From the NCBI RefSeq assembly GCF_030538655.1, contig NZ_JAUNTO010000002.1, positions 1 to 64,000 of the forward strand: DNA of 64,000 bases. The letters run 5' to 3'. The position numbers were made by a program, and so were the translations under genes. The notes beneath the pieces were generated by a model. That model was not told the DNA's origin. It searched no databases and saw only the letters and a list, made by a program, of their open reading frames with translations. The stretch comes from Paracoccus sp. (in: a-proteobacteria). GTDB taxonomy: Bacteria > Pseudomonadota > Alphaproteobacteria > Rhodobacterales > Rhodobacteraceae. Below, in pieces: positions 30,631 through 39,181 of this stretch; position 1 is the first letter of the stretch, and the number at the start of each line of letters is the position of its first letter.

Positions 30631-32032
30631 TCCCGCCTATCGCAGCTATGTCATCTTTGCCGGGATGCGCACCGGGTCCAATCTGCTGGAAGCGACCCTG
30701 AACCGGATTCGTCGCGTTACCTGCTTTGGCGAGGCGTTCAACCCTTATATGATGGGATGGCCCGACAAAGACGAATTGCAGGGCGTCACCCGCGCCGAAC
30801 GCGAGGTCGATCCGCATCTGCTGCTGCGCAAGATTCTGGACAAGCCGAACCATCTGCCGGGGTTCCGTTATTTTCCGGGGCATGATCCGCGTGTGCTGGA
30901 TGCGATCTTTGCCGACCGCGGCTGCGCCAAGGTTGTGCTGACCCGCAACCCGCTGGACAGCTATGTGTCCACCCGGCTGGCGCAAGAGACGAACCAATGG
31001 AAGCTGAACGAAACCGAAACTCCGATCCCGGCCAGCATCACCTTTGACCCCGCCGGCTTCCGCGAGATGCTGTCCGAAACCGAAGGGTTTCTGGCCGACA
31101 TCATGCAGCGTTTGCAGGTCAGCGGGCAGTCGGCCTTTTGGCTGGGCTATGACGATCTGCGCGACGGTGATGTGATGACGGGGCTGCTGCACTGGCTGGG
31201 ACGTCGTGATCTGGAACGGGTCGAGCCTGCCACCGATCAGGTGCCGCAAAACCCGCGCCCGATGGCGGAAAAGGTCAGCAATCTGACGGTGATGCGCGAT
31301 GCGCTGGCGGCGATGGACCCGTTCGGCCTGACTCGCATTCCGGGGTTCGAGCCGCGCCGCGGCCCCGCCGTGCCGTCTTTCCTGACCACCGATGCCGGGC
31401 GCGGCCTGCTGTTCATGCCGGTGCGCGGCGGCCCGACCGAAGCGGTGCGCGACTGGATGGCCGGACTGGGGCAACTGGGGCGCGATTACACCCAGTCCAG
31501 CCTGCGGGGCTGGCGGCGCGACCACCCCGGCCACCGTGCCTTTACCGTGCTGCGCCACCCTTTACTGCGCGCATGGGGGGCGTTTCAGCATGTGCTGGCC
31601 GCGGCCAAGCCTGACCTGCGCCGCACCCTGCGCGATGTTCACCGCGTCGCGCTGCCCCCGGATCACGAACTGGCGCTGATGGATGACGCCGCGCTGGCCC
31701 GACACTTTGGCGAATTTTTGCTGTTCCTGCGCCGTAATCTGAACGGCCAAAGCAGTCTGCCCACGCATCCCGGCTGGGCCAGCCAGTCCGAGGTGATCGC
31801 CGGCTTTTCCCGTTTCGGCAGCCCCGACCTGATCGCGCGCGAGGATGATCTGACCGACGAACTGGCCATGCTGACACGCCGCACCGACATTTCCCCCGTG
31901 CCCAATCCACCCGCATCCGAAACATGGCCCGCATTTCTGGCCGACCCGGATCTCGCCAACGCCGCCCGCAACGCCTATGCGCGCGACTTCGCGGCGTTTG
32001 GTTTCGAAAGCGCGCCGCACCTCAGGGGCTGA
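30623..32032 (+). CDS. NodH-like sulfotransferase with two domains
   Basis: 469 aa. The first half has a PAPS-binding P-loop, GMRTGSN at residues 14-20, and a 3'-phosphate-binding segment VVLTRNPLDSYVSTRLA near residue 105. Both are typical of Stf0/NodH-type sulfotransferases. The second half (about 230-469) repeats the outline, with FTVLRHPLLRAWGAFQHVL near residue 307 resembling the 3'-phosphate-binding helix of Sulfotransfer_2, but its P-loop (FMPVRGGPTEAV) lacks the usual GT/S core. It may be a pseudo-domain. The acceptor is not known; location suggests a surface glycan. Confidence 0.75.
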   Translation: MFDPAYRSYVIFAGMRTGSNLLEATLNRIRRVTCFGEAFNPYMMGWPDKDELQGVTRAEREVDPHLLLRKILDKPNHLPGFRYFPGHDPRVLDAIFADRGCAKVVLTRNPLDSYVSTRLAQETNQWKLNETETPIPASITFDPAGFREMLSETEGFLADIMQRLQVSGQSAFWLGYDDLRDGDVMTGLLHWLGRRDLERVEPATDQVPQNPRPMAEKVSNLTVMRDALAAMDPFGLTRIPGFEPRRGPAVPSFLTTDAGRGLLFMPVRGGPTEAVRDWMAGLGQLGRDYTQSSLRGWRRDHPGHRAFTVLRHPLLRAWGAFQHVLAAAKPDLRRTLRDVHRVALPPDHELALMDDAALARHFGEFLLFLRRNLNGQSSLPTHPGWASQSEVIAGFSRFGSPDLIAREDDLTDELAMLTRRTDISPVPNPPASETWPAFLADPDLANAARNAYARDFAAFGFESAPHLRG

Positions 32033-32055
32033 ACGTCACTAATTCATCAACGCAG

Positions 32056-32087
32056 CGGTATATTGCGGGCAGAGCCCCCAATATCCG
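32056..32087 (+). terminator. hairpin after the sulfotransferase gene
   Basis: CGG(T)ATATTG at 32056-32065 pairs with CAATATCCG at 32079-32087, with one bulged T; an inner GGGC/GCCC closes the AGA loop. It lies 24 bp past the sulfotransferase stop. No T-run follows on the plus strand, so it is a weak terminator candidate or mRNA stabiliser. Confidence 0.55.
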
Positions 32088-32335
32088 GTTCGTTAAAAAA
32101 GCGAGAATAGCCAGACAAAGCCGCATGAACCGCCAGACCACGGCGCATCATCCCCGCGCGTCTGGAGCGATCCATCTGGCCATTCATACGCGCTTTGACC
32201 GCACGGTCACTGGCTCTGCTCCCTGCGCTTGGACCGACCGCGCCAGTCGCCAAGGGTGCAGATCATCTGCCAGCCAAGGCCCGGTTCGATCTTCACCCGT
32301 CAGACAATCCGTTACAGGGCCGACACCGGCCTCAT

Positions 32336-32385
32336 GTCTTTCGTTTTCAAATATCCTCGGGGGTCCGGGGGCGGAAAGCCCCCGG
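32336..32385 (-). repeat. GC hairpin plus conserved tail, copy A (after manB)
   Basis: On the minus strand, the 8-bp stem CCGGGGGC/GCCCCCGG has a 5-base loop and is followed by GGACCCCCG, AGGATATTT and AACGAAAGAC. It starts 10 bp after the manB stop on the same strand, as a terminator would. The same tail occurs at 55213-55241. Confidence 0.75.
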
Positions 32386-32395
32386 TTGCGACGCT

Positions 32396-33784
32396 TCAGC
32401 CCTGCAAGACAGCGACGATTTCAGCCTGTTTTTCCTGAACCAGATCGCTGTCACCATCCGATTCCAGATTCAGACGAACCACAGGTTCGGTGTTCGACTT
32501 GCGCAGGTTGAACCGCCAGTTGCCGAAATCCAGCGAAACCCCGTCCATATCGTCGCGGCCTTTGGCTGCCGGGCCAAAGGTTTCGATGACGCGGGCGATG
32601 GATTCGTCAGGGTTGCTCAGACGATAGTTGCTTTCGCCCGACGACGGGTAAAGCCGCATCCGTTCCGACAACAGATCCGCCAGCGATTTCCCTTTGCGCG
32701 ACAGCAGCTCCACCACCAGTAGCCACGGAATCATGCCGCTGTCGCAATAGAAAAAGTCGCGGAAATAATGATGAGCCGACATCTCGCCGCCATAGATCGC
32801 GCCGACATCGCGCATCTTGCGCTTGATAAAGGCGTGGCCGGTCTTGGATTGCACGGCCTCGCCCCCGGCCTCGGCGATCATGGCGCGGGTGTTCATCACG
32901 ACGCGGGGATCGTGCACCACCTTTTCGCCCGGTGATTTTTCCAGAAATGCCGCGCCTAGCAGACCGACGATGTATTCGCCCGGAATGAACCGCCCGGTTT
33001 CGTCAAAGAAGAAGCAGCGGTCAAAGTCGCCATCCCAGGCCACGCCCAGATCCGCCCTTTCGGCCCGCACCGCATCCGAGGTGCGCGGCTGGTTTTCGGG
33101 CAGCAGCGGGTTGGGGATGCCATTGGGGAAGCTGGAATCGACATTGTGATGCATCCGCACAAATGTCAGCGGGGCGCCGCGGCGCTCCAGTTCGGCGGCG
33201 ATGGCATCAAATGTCGGGCCTGCGGTGCCGTTTCCGGCGTTGACCAGAATTCTCATCGGGCGCAGTGCGGCCACATCGACGAAATCGGCCATGGCCTTGG
33301 CATAGGTGTCGCGCGCCTCGCGGAAATCGATGACGCTGCCGACCGGCGCGGCGGCAAATTCGCCATTCTGCGCCAGTTCGATGATCGGCGGCAGTTCGGT
33401 CGCCGGGTCCAGGGGTGCAGACCCCTGACCGACGATCTTCATGCCATTATAGCTGATCGGGTTGTGCGAGGCCGTGACCTCGATCCCGCCGTCAGCACCG
33501 AAATGGCCTGTGGCAAAATACACTTCCTCGGTGCCGGCCAGCCCAAGATCCAGCACATCGGCCCCGCCTTCGGTCAGGCCACGGATCAGCGCTGCCGCCA
33601 GTTCGGGCGAAGATTCGCGGCTGTCGCGACCGACCACGACCTTTTTAGCGCCGCGTGCCTGCGCAAAAGCGCGGCCCACGCGATAGGCAACATCGGCGTC
33701 CAGATCGACGCCCAGTTCGCCGCGCACGTCATAAGCCTTGAAGCAGGTGATCGGGCGATGGCCCATGGAAAGTGGCGTCGTCAT
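32396..33784 (-). CDS. manB: phosphomannomutase (ManB/CpsG type)
   Basis: Interconverts mannose-6-phosphate and mannose-1-phosphate (often glucose phosphates too), feeding GDP-mannose. 462 aa, like E. coli CpsG. The N-terminal CFKAYDVRGELG, the catalytic phosphoserine loop TASHNP, the metal loop DGDFDR and the GGEMSAHHYF sugar-specificity loop are all present. It is on the opposite strand to the glycosyltransferases and 80 bp downstream of the histidine kinase. A phosphoglucomutase activity is possible. Confidence 0.93.
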   Translation of the reverse strand: MTTPLSMGHRPITCFKAYDVRGELGVDLDADVAYRVGRAFAQARGAKKVVVGRDSRESSPELAAALIRGLTEGGADVLDLGLAGTEEVYFATGHFGADGGIEVTASHNPISYNGMKIVGQGSAPLDPATELPPIIELAQNGEFAAAPVGSVIDFREARDTYAKAMADFVDVAALRPMRILVNAGNGTAGPTFDAIAAELERRGAPLTFVRMHHNVDSSFPNGIPNPLLPENQPRTSDAVRAERADLGVAWDGDFDRCFFFDETGRFIPGEYIVGLLGAAFLEKSPGEKVVHDPRVVMNTRAMIAEAGGEAVQSKTGHAFIKRKMRDVGAIYGGEMSAHHYFRDFFYCDSGMIPWLLVVELLSRKGKSLADLLSERMRLYPSSGESNYRLSNPDESIARVIETFGPAAKGRDDMDGVSLDFGNWRFNLRKSNTEPVVRLNLESDGDSDLVQEKQAEIVAVLQG

Positions 33785-33863
33785 CTTGGAACCCTCGAAT
33801 CCAGTAATACTGTGCTCTCGCTAACAAATCCGTGCCTGATTGCAAACAGGCCGCGAACCGTCA

Positions 33864-35966
33864 TCATGCCGCTGCGCCATGATCTGCCGGCAGGGGCGGG
33901 CGTGCATCGGCTGGCGCATGGCGGACAAGCTGTTCGGTTAGCGCAGCGCGGCGCACCGGCTTGGTCAGCACCTCGTCAATGCCCGAGGCCAGCACCTCGG
34001 CCTGGTCCTCGTCACTGACGGCGGCCGTGACGGCGACGATGCGGGTGCGGGGCAGGCCAGAGGCCTGTTCGATGCGGCGGATGGCTTGCGCGGCCTGTTT
34101 GCCATCCATGACCGGCATCGACACATCCATCAGGATCAGGTCGGGCCGATTCTGCTGCCAGATCGTCACCGCCTGCTGCCCGTCTTCGGCCGGCAGCAAG
34201 ATACAGTCGCAATGCCGCAGCATCTTTTCGACGACCAGCCGGTTGGTGGCATTGTCATCGGCGACCAACACTTTCATCTGCCGCAACTCGTCCGGCGGGG
34301 GCGGGTTCTCGGTCGTCAGAGATGCCGACACCTGCGCGATCATGGGTGTCAGCAACGCCTCGCGGATCACGGGCAGGGTAACAACGCGGTCGAATTTCTG
34401 CGAGGCCGGATGCTGCTGGCTGGCACTGACCATCAGCCAGATCTTGGTGTCGGGCGCGCGGCTGCGCAGCAGATTCAGACGCTGTATGATCCGGTCGCGG
34501 TCTCCGGTGCAGAACAGCAGAGTCAGCGCGGGTTGCAAACCGCCATCCAGCGCATCCTGCAAACCTTCGTCATCGTTGCGGATGTCCATGCGCAGGCCAG
34601 TTCCGGCGATCATCCGGCGCAGATGCCGCGACAGGGCGCGATCATCCTGCACGGCCAGAACCGTGCCTGCCTGTGGCGACACTGGCGGCAACGGATGCTG
34701 GACACCGCTTACGGGGACCAGCGGCAGGCTGACCCCAAAGGTCGAGCCGGTGCCCGGATGGCTGTCCAGCCACAGCCTGCCGCCCATGGCCTGCACCAGT
34801 TGCGCCGTGATCGCCAGCCCCAGCCCGCTGCCGCTGATCCCGGTCAGGCCCGGTTCGGCCAATTGGCTGAATTCCTCGAAGATCGAATCGACCCGTTCAT
34901 CCGGGATGCCGGGGCCGCTGTCATAGATCAGCACATTCGGGCCGTCGCTGCCCGGCGTCACGATCAGCCGGACAAAGCCTGTCTGCGTATATTTCACAGC
35001 ATTACCCAACAGGTTAACGACAACCTGCCGCACACGCCCCTCGTCGCCTTGCCAGCGTGTTGGCATCATCGGATCGCACATCACCCGCAGATCCAACCCC
35101 TTGGCGCGGGCGGCGGGTTGCAGCAGGGTCGCCACCTCGACCACGACCTTTTCCAGATCAAAGCTGGCTTGGGTCAGGCGGATGCCGTCACTGCGCCCGC
35201 GCGAGAAATCCAGCACGTCATTGATGATGGTCAGCAGCGCCTCGGCCGAATTGCGGATTGTTTCGGCATAACGCTGGCGTTCGGGGTCAAGCCCGCTGTC
35301 GCACAGCATTTCCGCCATGCCGATGACACCGTTCATCGGTGTGCGCAGTTCGTGGCTCATATGCGCCAGGAAGGTTGTCTTGGCGTCACTGGCGCGGCTG
35401 GCCTCGGCCATGAGATGTTCCAGTTCGGACTGGCGGGTCATCTCGCGCGAGATGTCGCTGGCGATCATCACAAGATTGTTGAACGGATCGCGGCGGATCG
35501 ACCAGCGAAATATCGCGCCCGAGGCAAGGCGCACGATCAGCGGTTCGGCATCGTCCGTGACGGCGCGCATGACCCATTCCGTCATCTGGGTGCCGGACAG
35601 GTCGGTCATCTGATGCCGGTCAATTGCATCGCACAGCAGTTGCAGATGCACCCCGGTGTCGATCCGCACCTTTTGTCTGAAAAATGTGCGGAACGAATTG
35701 TTGGCAAAGATCAGCCGCTGATCGCTGCCAAAAATCGCAAACCCGTCGCGCAGCGTTTCCAGCCCGTGCATCAGGCTGAGGTTTTTGGCCTTGATCCGCC
35801 CGGTGACGTGCAGAAACTCGGTTGCAATGGCCTGACTGGTGGGCGGCAGCAGGCTGACATCAGCCTCTGGCACCCGCCCCAGCCGCAACTGAGTCAGGCA
35901 TTCGGTCATCAGATTGTGCAGTTGCGTCACCTCATCCGGGCTGCTGTCTGGTTCCATCCGCGCCAT
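33864..35966 (-). CDS. cytosolic hybrid sensor histidine kinase
   Basis: 700 aa without obvious membrane segments. A PAS-like domain spans about 70-170, then HisKA with His205 in AHMSHELRTPMNG, HATPase with DSGPGIPDERVDSIFEEF, and a C-terminal receiver from about 564 with the phospho-acceptor Asp614 in LILMDVSMP. Between the ATPase and receiver, about 435-545, lies a receiver-like segment without the acceptor Asp (LLFCTGDRD). So it looks like a phosphorelay kinase with one live and one degenerate receiver. No cognate regulator is adjacent. The signal is unknown. Confidence 0.85.
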   Translation of the reverse strand: MARMEPDSSPDEVTQLHNLMTECLTQLRLGRVPEADVSLLPPTSQAIATEFLHVTGRIKAKNLSLMHGLETLRDGFAIFGSDQRLIFANNSFRTFFRQKVRIDTGVHLQLLCDAIDRHQMTDLSGTQMTEWVMRAVTDDAEPLIVRLASGAIFRWSIRRDPFNNLVMIASDISREMTRQSELEHLMAEASRASDAKTTFLAHMSHELRTPMNGVIGMAEMLCDSGLDPERQRYAETIRNSAEALLTIINDVLDFSRGRSDGIRLTQASFDLEKVVVEVATLLQPAARAKGLDLRVMCDPMMPTRWQGDEGRVRQVVVNLLGNAVKYTQTGFVRLIVTPGSDGPNVLIYDSGPGIPDERVDSIFEEFSQLAEPGLTGISGSGLGLAITAQLVQAMGGRLWLDSHPGTGSTFGVSLPLVPVSGVQHPLPPVSPQAGTVLAVQDDRALSRHLRRMIAGTGLRMDIRNDDEGLQDALDGGLQPALTLLFCTGDRDRIIQRLNLLRSRAPDTKIWLMVSASQQHPASQKFDRVVTLPVIREALLTPMIAQVSASLTTENPPPPDELRQMKVLVADDNATNRLVVEKMLRHCDCILLPAEDGQQAVTIWQQNRPDLILMDVSMPVMDGKQAAQAIRRIEQASGLPRTRIVAVTAAVSDEDQAEVLASGIDEVLTKPVRRAALTEQLVRHAPADARPPLPADHGAAA

Positions 35967-36093
35967 GTCCGATTCGCTGTTCCGTCCCCGGTTTTTATCC
36001 GCCGAGGGATGAAGATCGGGTTAAACTGGTCCCAAGGGCTGGGGTGACGGCGGCATTTGCCCGCGCTATGCCAAAGGGGCCGACAAGGAGAAG

Positions 36094-36498
36094 ATGATGG
36101 ACGCCAAAGCCCTGATCGCCGCCTATTACGATGCTTTCAACGCCGGTCGCACGGACGAGATGATGGACCTGCTGCATGATGAAGTGGAACACCACGTCAA
36201 CGAAGGCAAAATCCGCAAGGGCAAGGCTCTGTTTGCCGAATTTAACGCCCATATGACCGTCAGCTATCGCGAGAACCTGACGGATATGGTGATCTTTGCC
36301 AATGACACCGGCGACCGTGCGGCGGCGGAATTCGTGGTGAACGGCACCTATCTGAAAACCGACCCCGGTCTGCCCGAGGCGCGCGGTCAGACCTATCGTC
36401 TGCCCGCCGGGTCGTTCTTTACCATCCGCGACGGCCAGATCGCCCGCGTCACCACCTATTATAACCTTGCCGACTGGGTGGCGCAGGTTTCGGCATGA
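36094..36498 (+). CDS. SnoaL-like/ketosteroid-isomerase-fold protein
   Basis: 134 aa, with the DAFNAGRTDEMMDLLHDEVEHHVNEGKI start and FVVNGTYLKTD segment of the NTF2/SnoaL-like fold. The family acts as isomerases, cyclases or binding proteins, so no reaction is assigned. AAGGAG lies just before a double ATG. It begins a three-gene set in which each stop overlaps the next ATG (36495-36498, 37073-37076). Confidence 0.75.
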   Translation: MMDAKALIAAYYDAFNAGRTDEMMDLLHDEVEHHVNEGKIRKGKALFAEFNAHMTVSYRENLTDMVIFANDTGDRAAAEFVVNGTYLKTDPGLPEARGQTYRLPAGSFFTIRDGQIARVTTYYNLADWVAQVSA

Positions 36499-37076
36499 TC
36501 GAAACCCGCGTCCTGACCGGGGATGATCTGACTGCCGCGCTGGATGATGTGGCGCGGCTGCGCATTACGGTGTTCCGCGACTGGCCGTATCTTTACGATG
36601 GCGATCTGGCGTATGAGCGGGACTATCTGCGCGCCTATCAATCGCCTGGCGCGGTGGTCGTGGCGGCGCTGGACGCTGGGCGCGTGGTGGGCGCGGCCAC
36701 CGGCGCGCCGATGACGGATCACGCCGCAGATTTCGCCGCCGCCTTTGCCCACCGCCCCGAACCGCTGGAGCAGATATTTTACTGCGCCGAATCGGTGCTG
36801 CTGCCTGAATATCGCGGCCACGGCCTGGGCCATGCCTTTTTTGACGCGCGCGAAGGCCACGCCCGCGCCTTGGGCCACCGCTATTGCGCCTTTTGCAGCG
36901 TGATCCGCCCGGTTGACCACCCCGCACGCCCGGCCGACTATCGCTCTTTGGACGGGTTTTGGCGCAAGCGCGGATACGAAAAGCTGCCCGGCGCAATCGC
37001 CTCGTTCACATGGCGGGATGTGGGTGATGCCGCCGAGACCCGTAAAGACCTGCAATTCTGGATGCGCCCGCTATGA
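36495..37076 (+). CDS. GNAT family N-acetyltransferase
   Basis: 193 aa with a GNAT-like core: VVAALDAGRVVGAATGAP (strand 4), ESVLLPEYRGHGLGHAFFDAR with the acetyl-CoA-binding RGHGLGHA loop, and the late FWRKRGYEKLPG. The acceptor is not known. It is placed between a SnoaL-like protein and a nitrilase-like hydrolase. In some bacteria a GNAT is fused to a nitrilase-type domain, which supports a joint pathway. Confidence 0.8.
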   Translation: MIETRVLTGDDLTAALDDVARLRITVFRDWPYLYDGDLAYERDYLRAYQSPGAVVVAALDAGRVVGAATGAPMTDHAADFAAAFAHRPEPLEQIFYCAESVLLPEYRGHGLGHAFFDAREGHARALGHRYCAFCSVIRPVDHPARPADYRSLDGFWRKRGYEKLPGAIASFTWRDVGDAAETRKDLQFWMRPL

Positions 37077-37927
37077 AAATTGCCGCTGCCGCCTATCCGC
37101 TGGACTGGTTCGACAGCTTTGCCGATTATCAGACCAAACTGACCGCTTGGGTCGATGACGCCGACGATGCCGATCTGCTGGTTTTCCCCGAATATGGCGC
37201 GATGGAGCTGGCCAGCCTTGGCGGGCGGTCGGTGGCCGGTGATCTGGAACAATCGCTGCACGAGGTGGCGCGGCACATGCCCGCAGCCGCCGCGCTGCAT
37301 GAACGGCTGGCGCGGGAACGTGGTTGCCACATCCTTGCGGCCTCGGGGCCGGTGTTTCAGGGTGCGCGCCCGGTGAACCGCGCGGTTCTGTTTGGCCCGG
37401 ATGGCGTGATCGGCCATCAGGACAAACAGGTGATGACCCGGTTCGAGCGCGAAAGCTGGAATGTTGTCGGCGCGCCGGGCTTGCGGCTGTTCGACACCGC
37501 CTTGGGTCGGATCGGGGTGCTGATCTGCTATGACAGCGAATTTCCCTTGCTGGCGCGGGCATTGGCGGATGCGGGGGCCGAACTGCTGCTGGTGCCGTCC
37601 TGCACCGATACGGTTGCGGGCTTTAACCGGGTGCGGATCGGGGCGATGGCGCGGGCGCTGGAAAATCAATGCATTGTCGTGCAATCGCCCACGGTCGGCC
37701 TGTGCGACTGGTCGCCTGCCGTGGATGAAAACCGGGGCAGGGCAGCCATTTATGGTCCGCCGGATGGGCTGTGGCCTGAAACCGGGATCGTGGCCCAAGG
37801 TGCGATGGACGTGCCCGGCTGGGTGTTTGCGCAGGCCGATCTGGCGCGTGTCCGGCAAAGCCGTGAGGGGGGCGCGGTTCTGCCATTCCGTGATTGGCCT
37901 GAATCAAGTCACGGGAAAGTGACCTGA
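37073..37927 (+). CDS. carbon-nitrogen hydrolase (nitrilase superfamily)
   Basis: 284 aa amidase/nitrilase-fold enzyme with a complete catalytic triad: Glu40 in FPEYGAMELA, Lys118 in HQDKQVMTRFE and Cys152 in ICYDSEFP. The substrate could be an amide, an omega-amide or a carbamoyl group; it cannot be told. It overlaps the GNAT gene by ATGA. No downstream partner is co-transcribed within 86 bp. Confidence 0.88.
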   Translation: MKIAAAAYPLDWFDSFADYQTKLTAWVDDADDADLLVFPEYGAMELASLGGRSVAGDLEQSLHEVARHMPAAAALHERLARERGCHILAASGPVFQGARPVNRAVLFGPDGVIGHQDKQVMTRFERESWNVVGAPGLRLFDTALGRIGVLICYDSEFPLLARALADAGAELLLVPSCTDTVAGFNRVRIGAMARALENQCIVVQSPTVGLCDWSPAVDENRGRAAIYGPPDGLWPETGIVAQGAMDVPGWVFAQADLARVRQSREGGAVLPFRDWPESSHGKVT

Positions 37928-38013
37928 AATCTGCGACCATTCTGCGTCAGATTTCACTTTAAATTAATCAACATGTCTTTTCATGCAGGCATAACGCGCC
38001 GTAAAAAGGCCAA

Positions 38014-38442
38014 ATGCTCTATGTGTCAGACACTATCTCGCTCCATGAATGGGAGCTGTCGGAACATTTCACCCGGTCGCAGGGGCCGGGGGGGCAAAAT
38101 GTGAACAAGGTTTCGACCGCCGTTGAACTGCGCTTCGAGGCTGAACGCTCGCCCAGCCTGACCGATTCGGTCAAACGGCGGTTGCGGCGGCTGGCCGGGC
38201 GACGCTGGACGCAGGATGGTGCCGTGGTGATCCTGGCGCAGGAAACCCGCAGTCAGGCGCGCAACCGCGAATTGGCGCGTGAACGGCTGGCGGAACTGAT
38301 CCGGGCGGCAACCGTTGTGCCAAAAAGGCGCATTGCCACACGCCCGACCCTGGGCAGCCAGCGCAGGCGGCTGAAGGCCAAGACGGAACGTGGTGCGATC
38401 AAGCTATTGCGCGGCAAGATTGACGAGAGGCAGGACGATTGA
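38014..38442 (+). CDS. arfB: alternative ribosome-rescue factor ArfB (YaeJ)
   Basis: A peptidyl-tRNA hydrolase of 142 aa that frees stalled ribosomes. The catalytic GGQ is at 26-28 in GPGGQNVNKVSTAVEL, and the C-terminus is rich in Lys and Arg (KRRIATRPT, RRRLKAKTER), as required to probe the empty mRNA channel. Compared with RF1/RF2 it lacks the codon-recognition domain. It ends in a TTGA overlap with the NUDIX gene. Confidence 0.93.
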   Translation: MLYVSDTISLHEWELSEHFTRSQGPGGQNVNKVSTAVELRFEAERSPSLTDSVKRRLRRLAGRRWTQDGAVVILAQETRSQARNRELARERLAELIRAATVVPKRRIATRPTLGSQRRRLKAKTERGAIKLLRGKIDERQDD

Positions 38443-38927
38443 CTGAAATGAGCGCCAATATCACGGCGGCTGTCGCCGTGCCCTCTGCTGTGATGCCCAC
38501 TTTGAAAATTCAGGTGGGGGCGCTGTGCCGCGATCCGGCCAGCGGTAAGGTGCTGTTGATTACCAGTCGCGGCACCGGGCGCTGGATCATTCCCAAAGGC
38601 TGGCCGATGACAGACCGCAGCGATGCCGATGCCGCCATGCAGGAGGCGTGGGAAGAAGCGGGTGTCAAAGGCAATATCAGCCGGGACGAAATTGGCCGCT
38701 ATGACTATGACAAGCTGAACGATTCCACTGGCGGCATCATCCCGGTTCAGGTGCGGGTCTTTACCGTCGAAGTGTCCGAGCTTGCTGACAGCTATCCCGA
38801 AGCAGGTCAGCGCACCCGCCGCTGGGTGTCGCCGGGCAAGGCTGCGCGGATGGTTGACGAAAAGGGCCTGAAAAAGATCCTGCGCAATCTGCCCAAAATC
38901 GAAGCCCGCTCTGGTAAGAGGAAATAA
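38439..38927 (+). CDS. NUDIX hydrolase
   Basis: 162 aa if TTG at 38439 is used (GAGAGG lies 8 bases upstream), or three codons fewer from an ATG at 38448. A Nudix box is present as GWPMTDRSDADAAM followed by QEAWEEAGV, but with Arg instead of the first Glu and Gln instead of the Arg of REUXEE. The region resembles the diphosphoinositol-polyphosphate/diadenosine class (KGWPM start). Substrate unknown. It is coupled to arfB. Confidence 0.8.
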   Translation: MTEMSANITAAVAVPSAVMPTLKIQVGALCRDPASGKVLLITSRGTGRWIIPKGWPMTDRSDADAAMQEAWEEAGVKGNISRDEIGRYDYDKLNDSTGGIIPVQVRVFTVEVSELADSYPEAGQRTRRWVSPGKAARMVDEKGLKKILRNLPKIEARSGKRK

Positions 38928-39181
38928 TCCGGCCAAAGCGCGGCAGTCGTCAGTGCACGGGCTGCCGCGCAGCCATATCTGCGGATATTCGGCCTTGGCC
39001 TGATGCCGGTCGCGCAAAACACATGCACGGGCAATTCCCGCGCGGACGATCACCCCAAAAGCACACCCAGCACAGGCATTCAGCCCTGTTCGATTACGCC
39101 GAATCCCTCAGCCTGTCGCCGCCGCATCCCAATCAGACGGCGTGCAATGCCCGCCCAAGGCGAAAAAGCGACGCTCTGCCG

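Larger units (their letters stand above)
32033..32395. other. gap between sulfotransferase and manB
   Basis: 363 bp between two convergent genes. It holds a hairpin at 32056-32087 and the end of the GC-rich hairpin element at 32336-32385. Several short frames exist, including one on the minus strand at 32047-32253 (68 codons), but none has a recognisable protein or good start signal. I see no RNA gene. Confidence 0.6.

Noticed and set aside
32047..32253. 68-codon minus-strand frame in the 363-bp gap
   Set aside because: No Shine-Dalgarno of note, no similarity that I can name, and poor coding character.
39060..39181. tRNA-like words (TTCGATT, GAATCC) between NUDIX and pncB
   Set aside because: No acceptor stem, D-arm or anticodon arm could be assembled around them.
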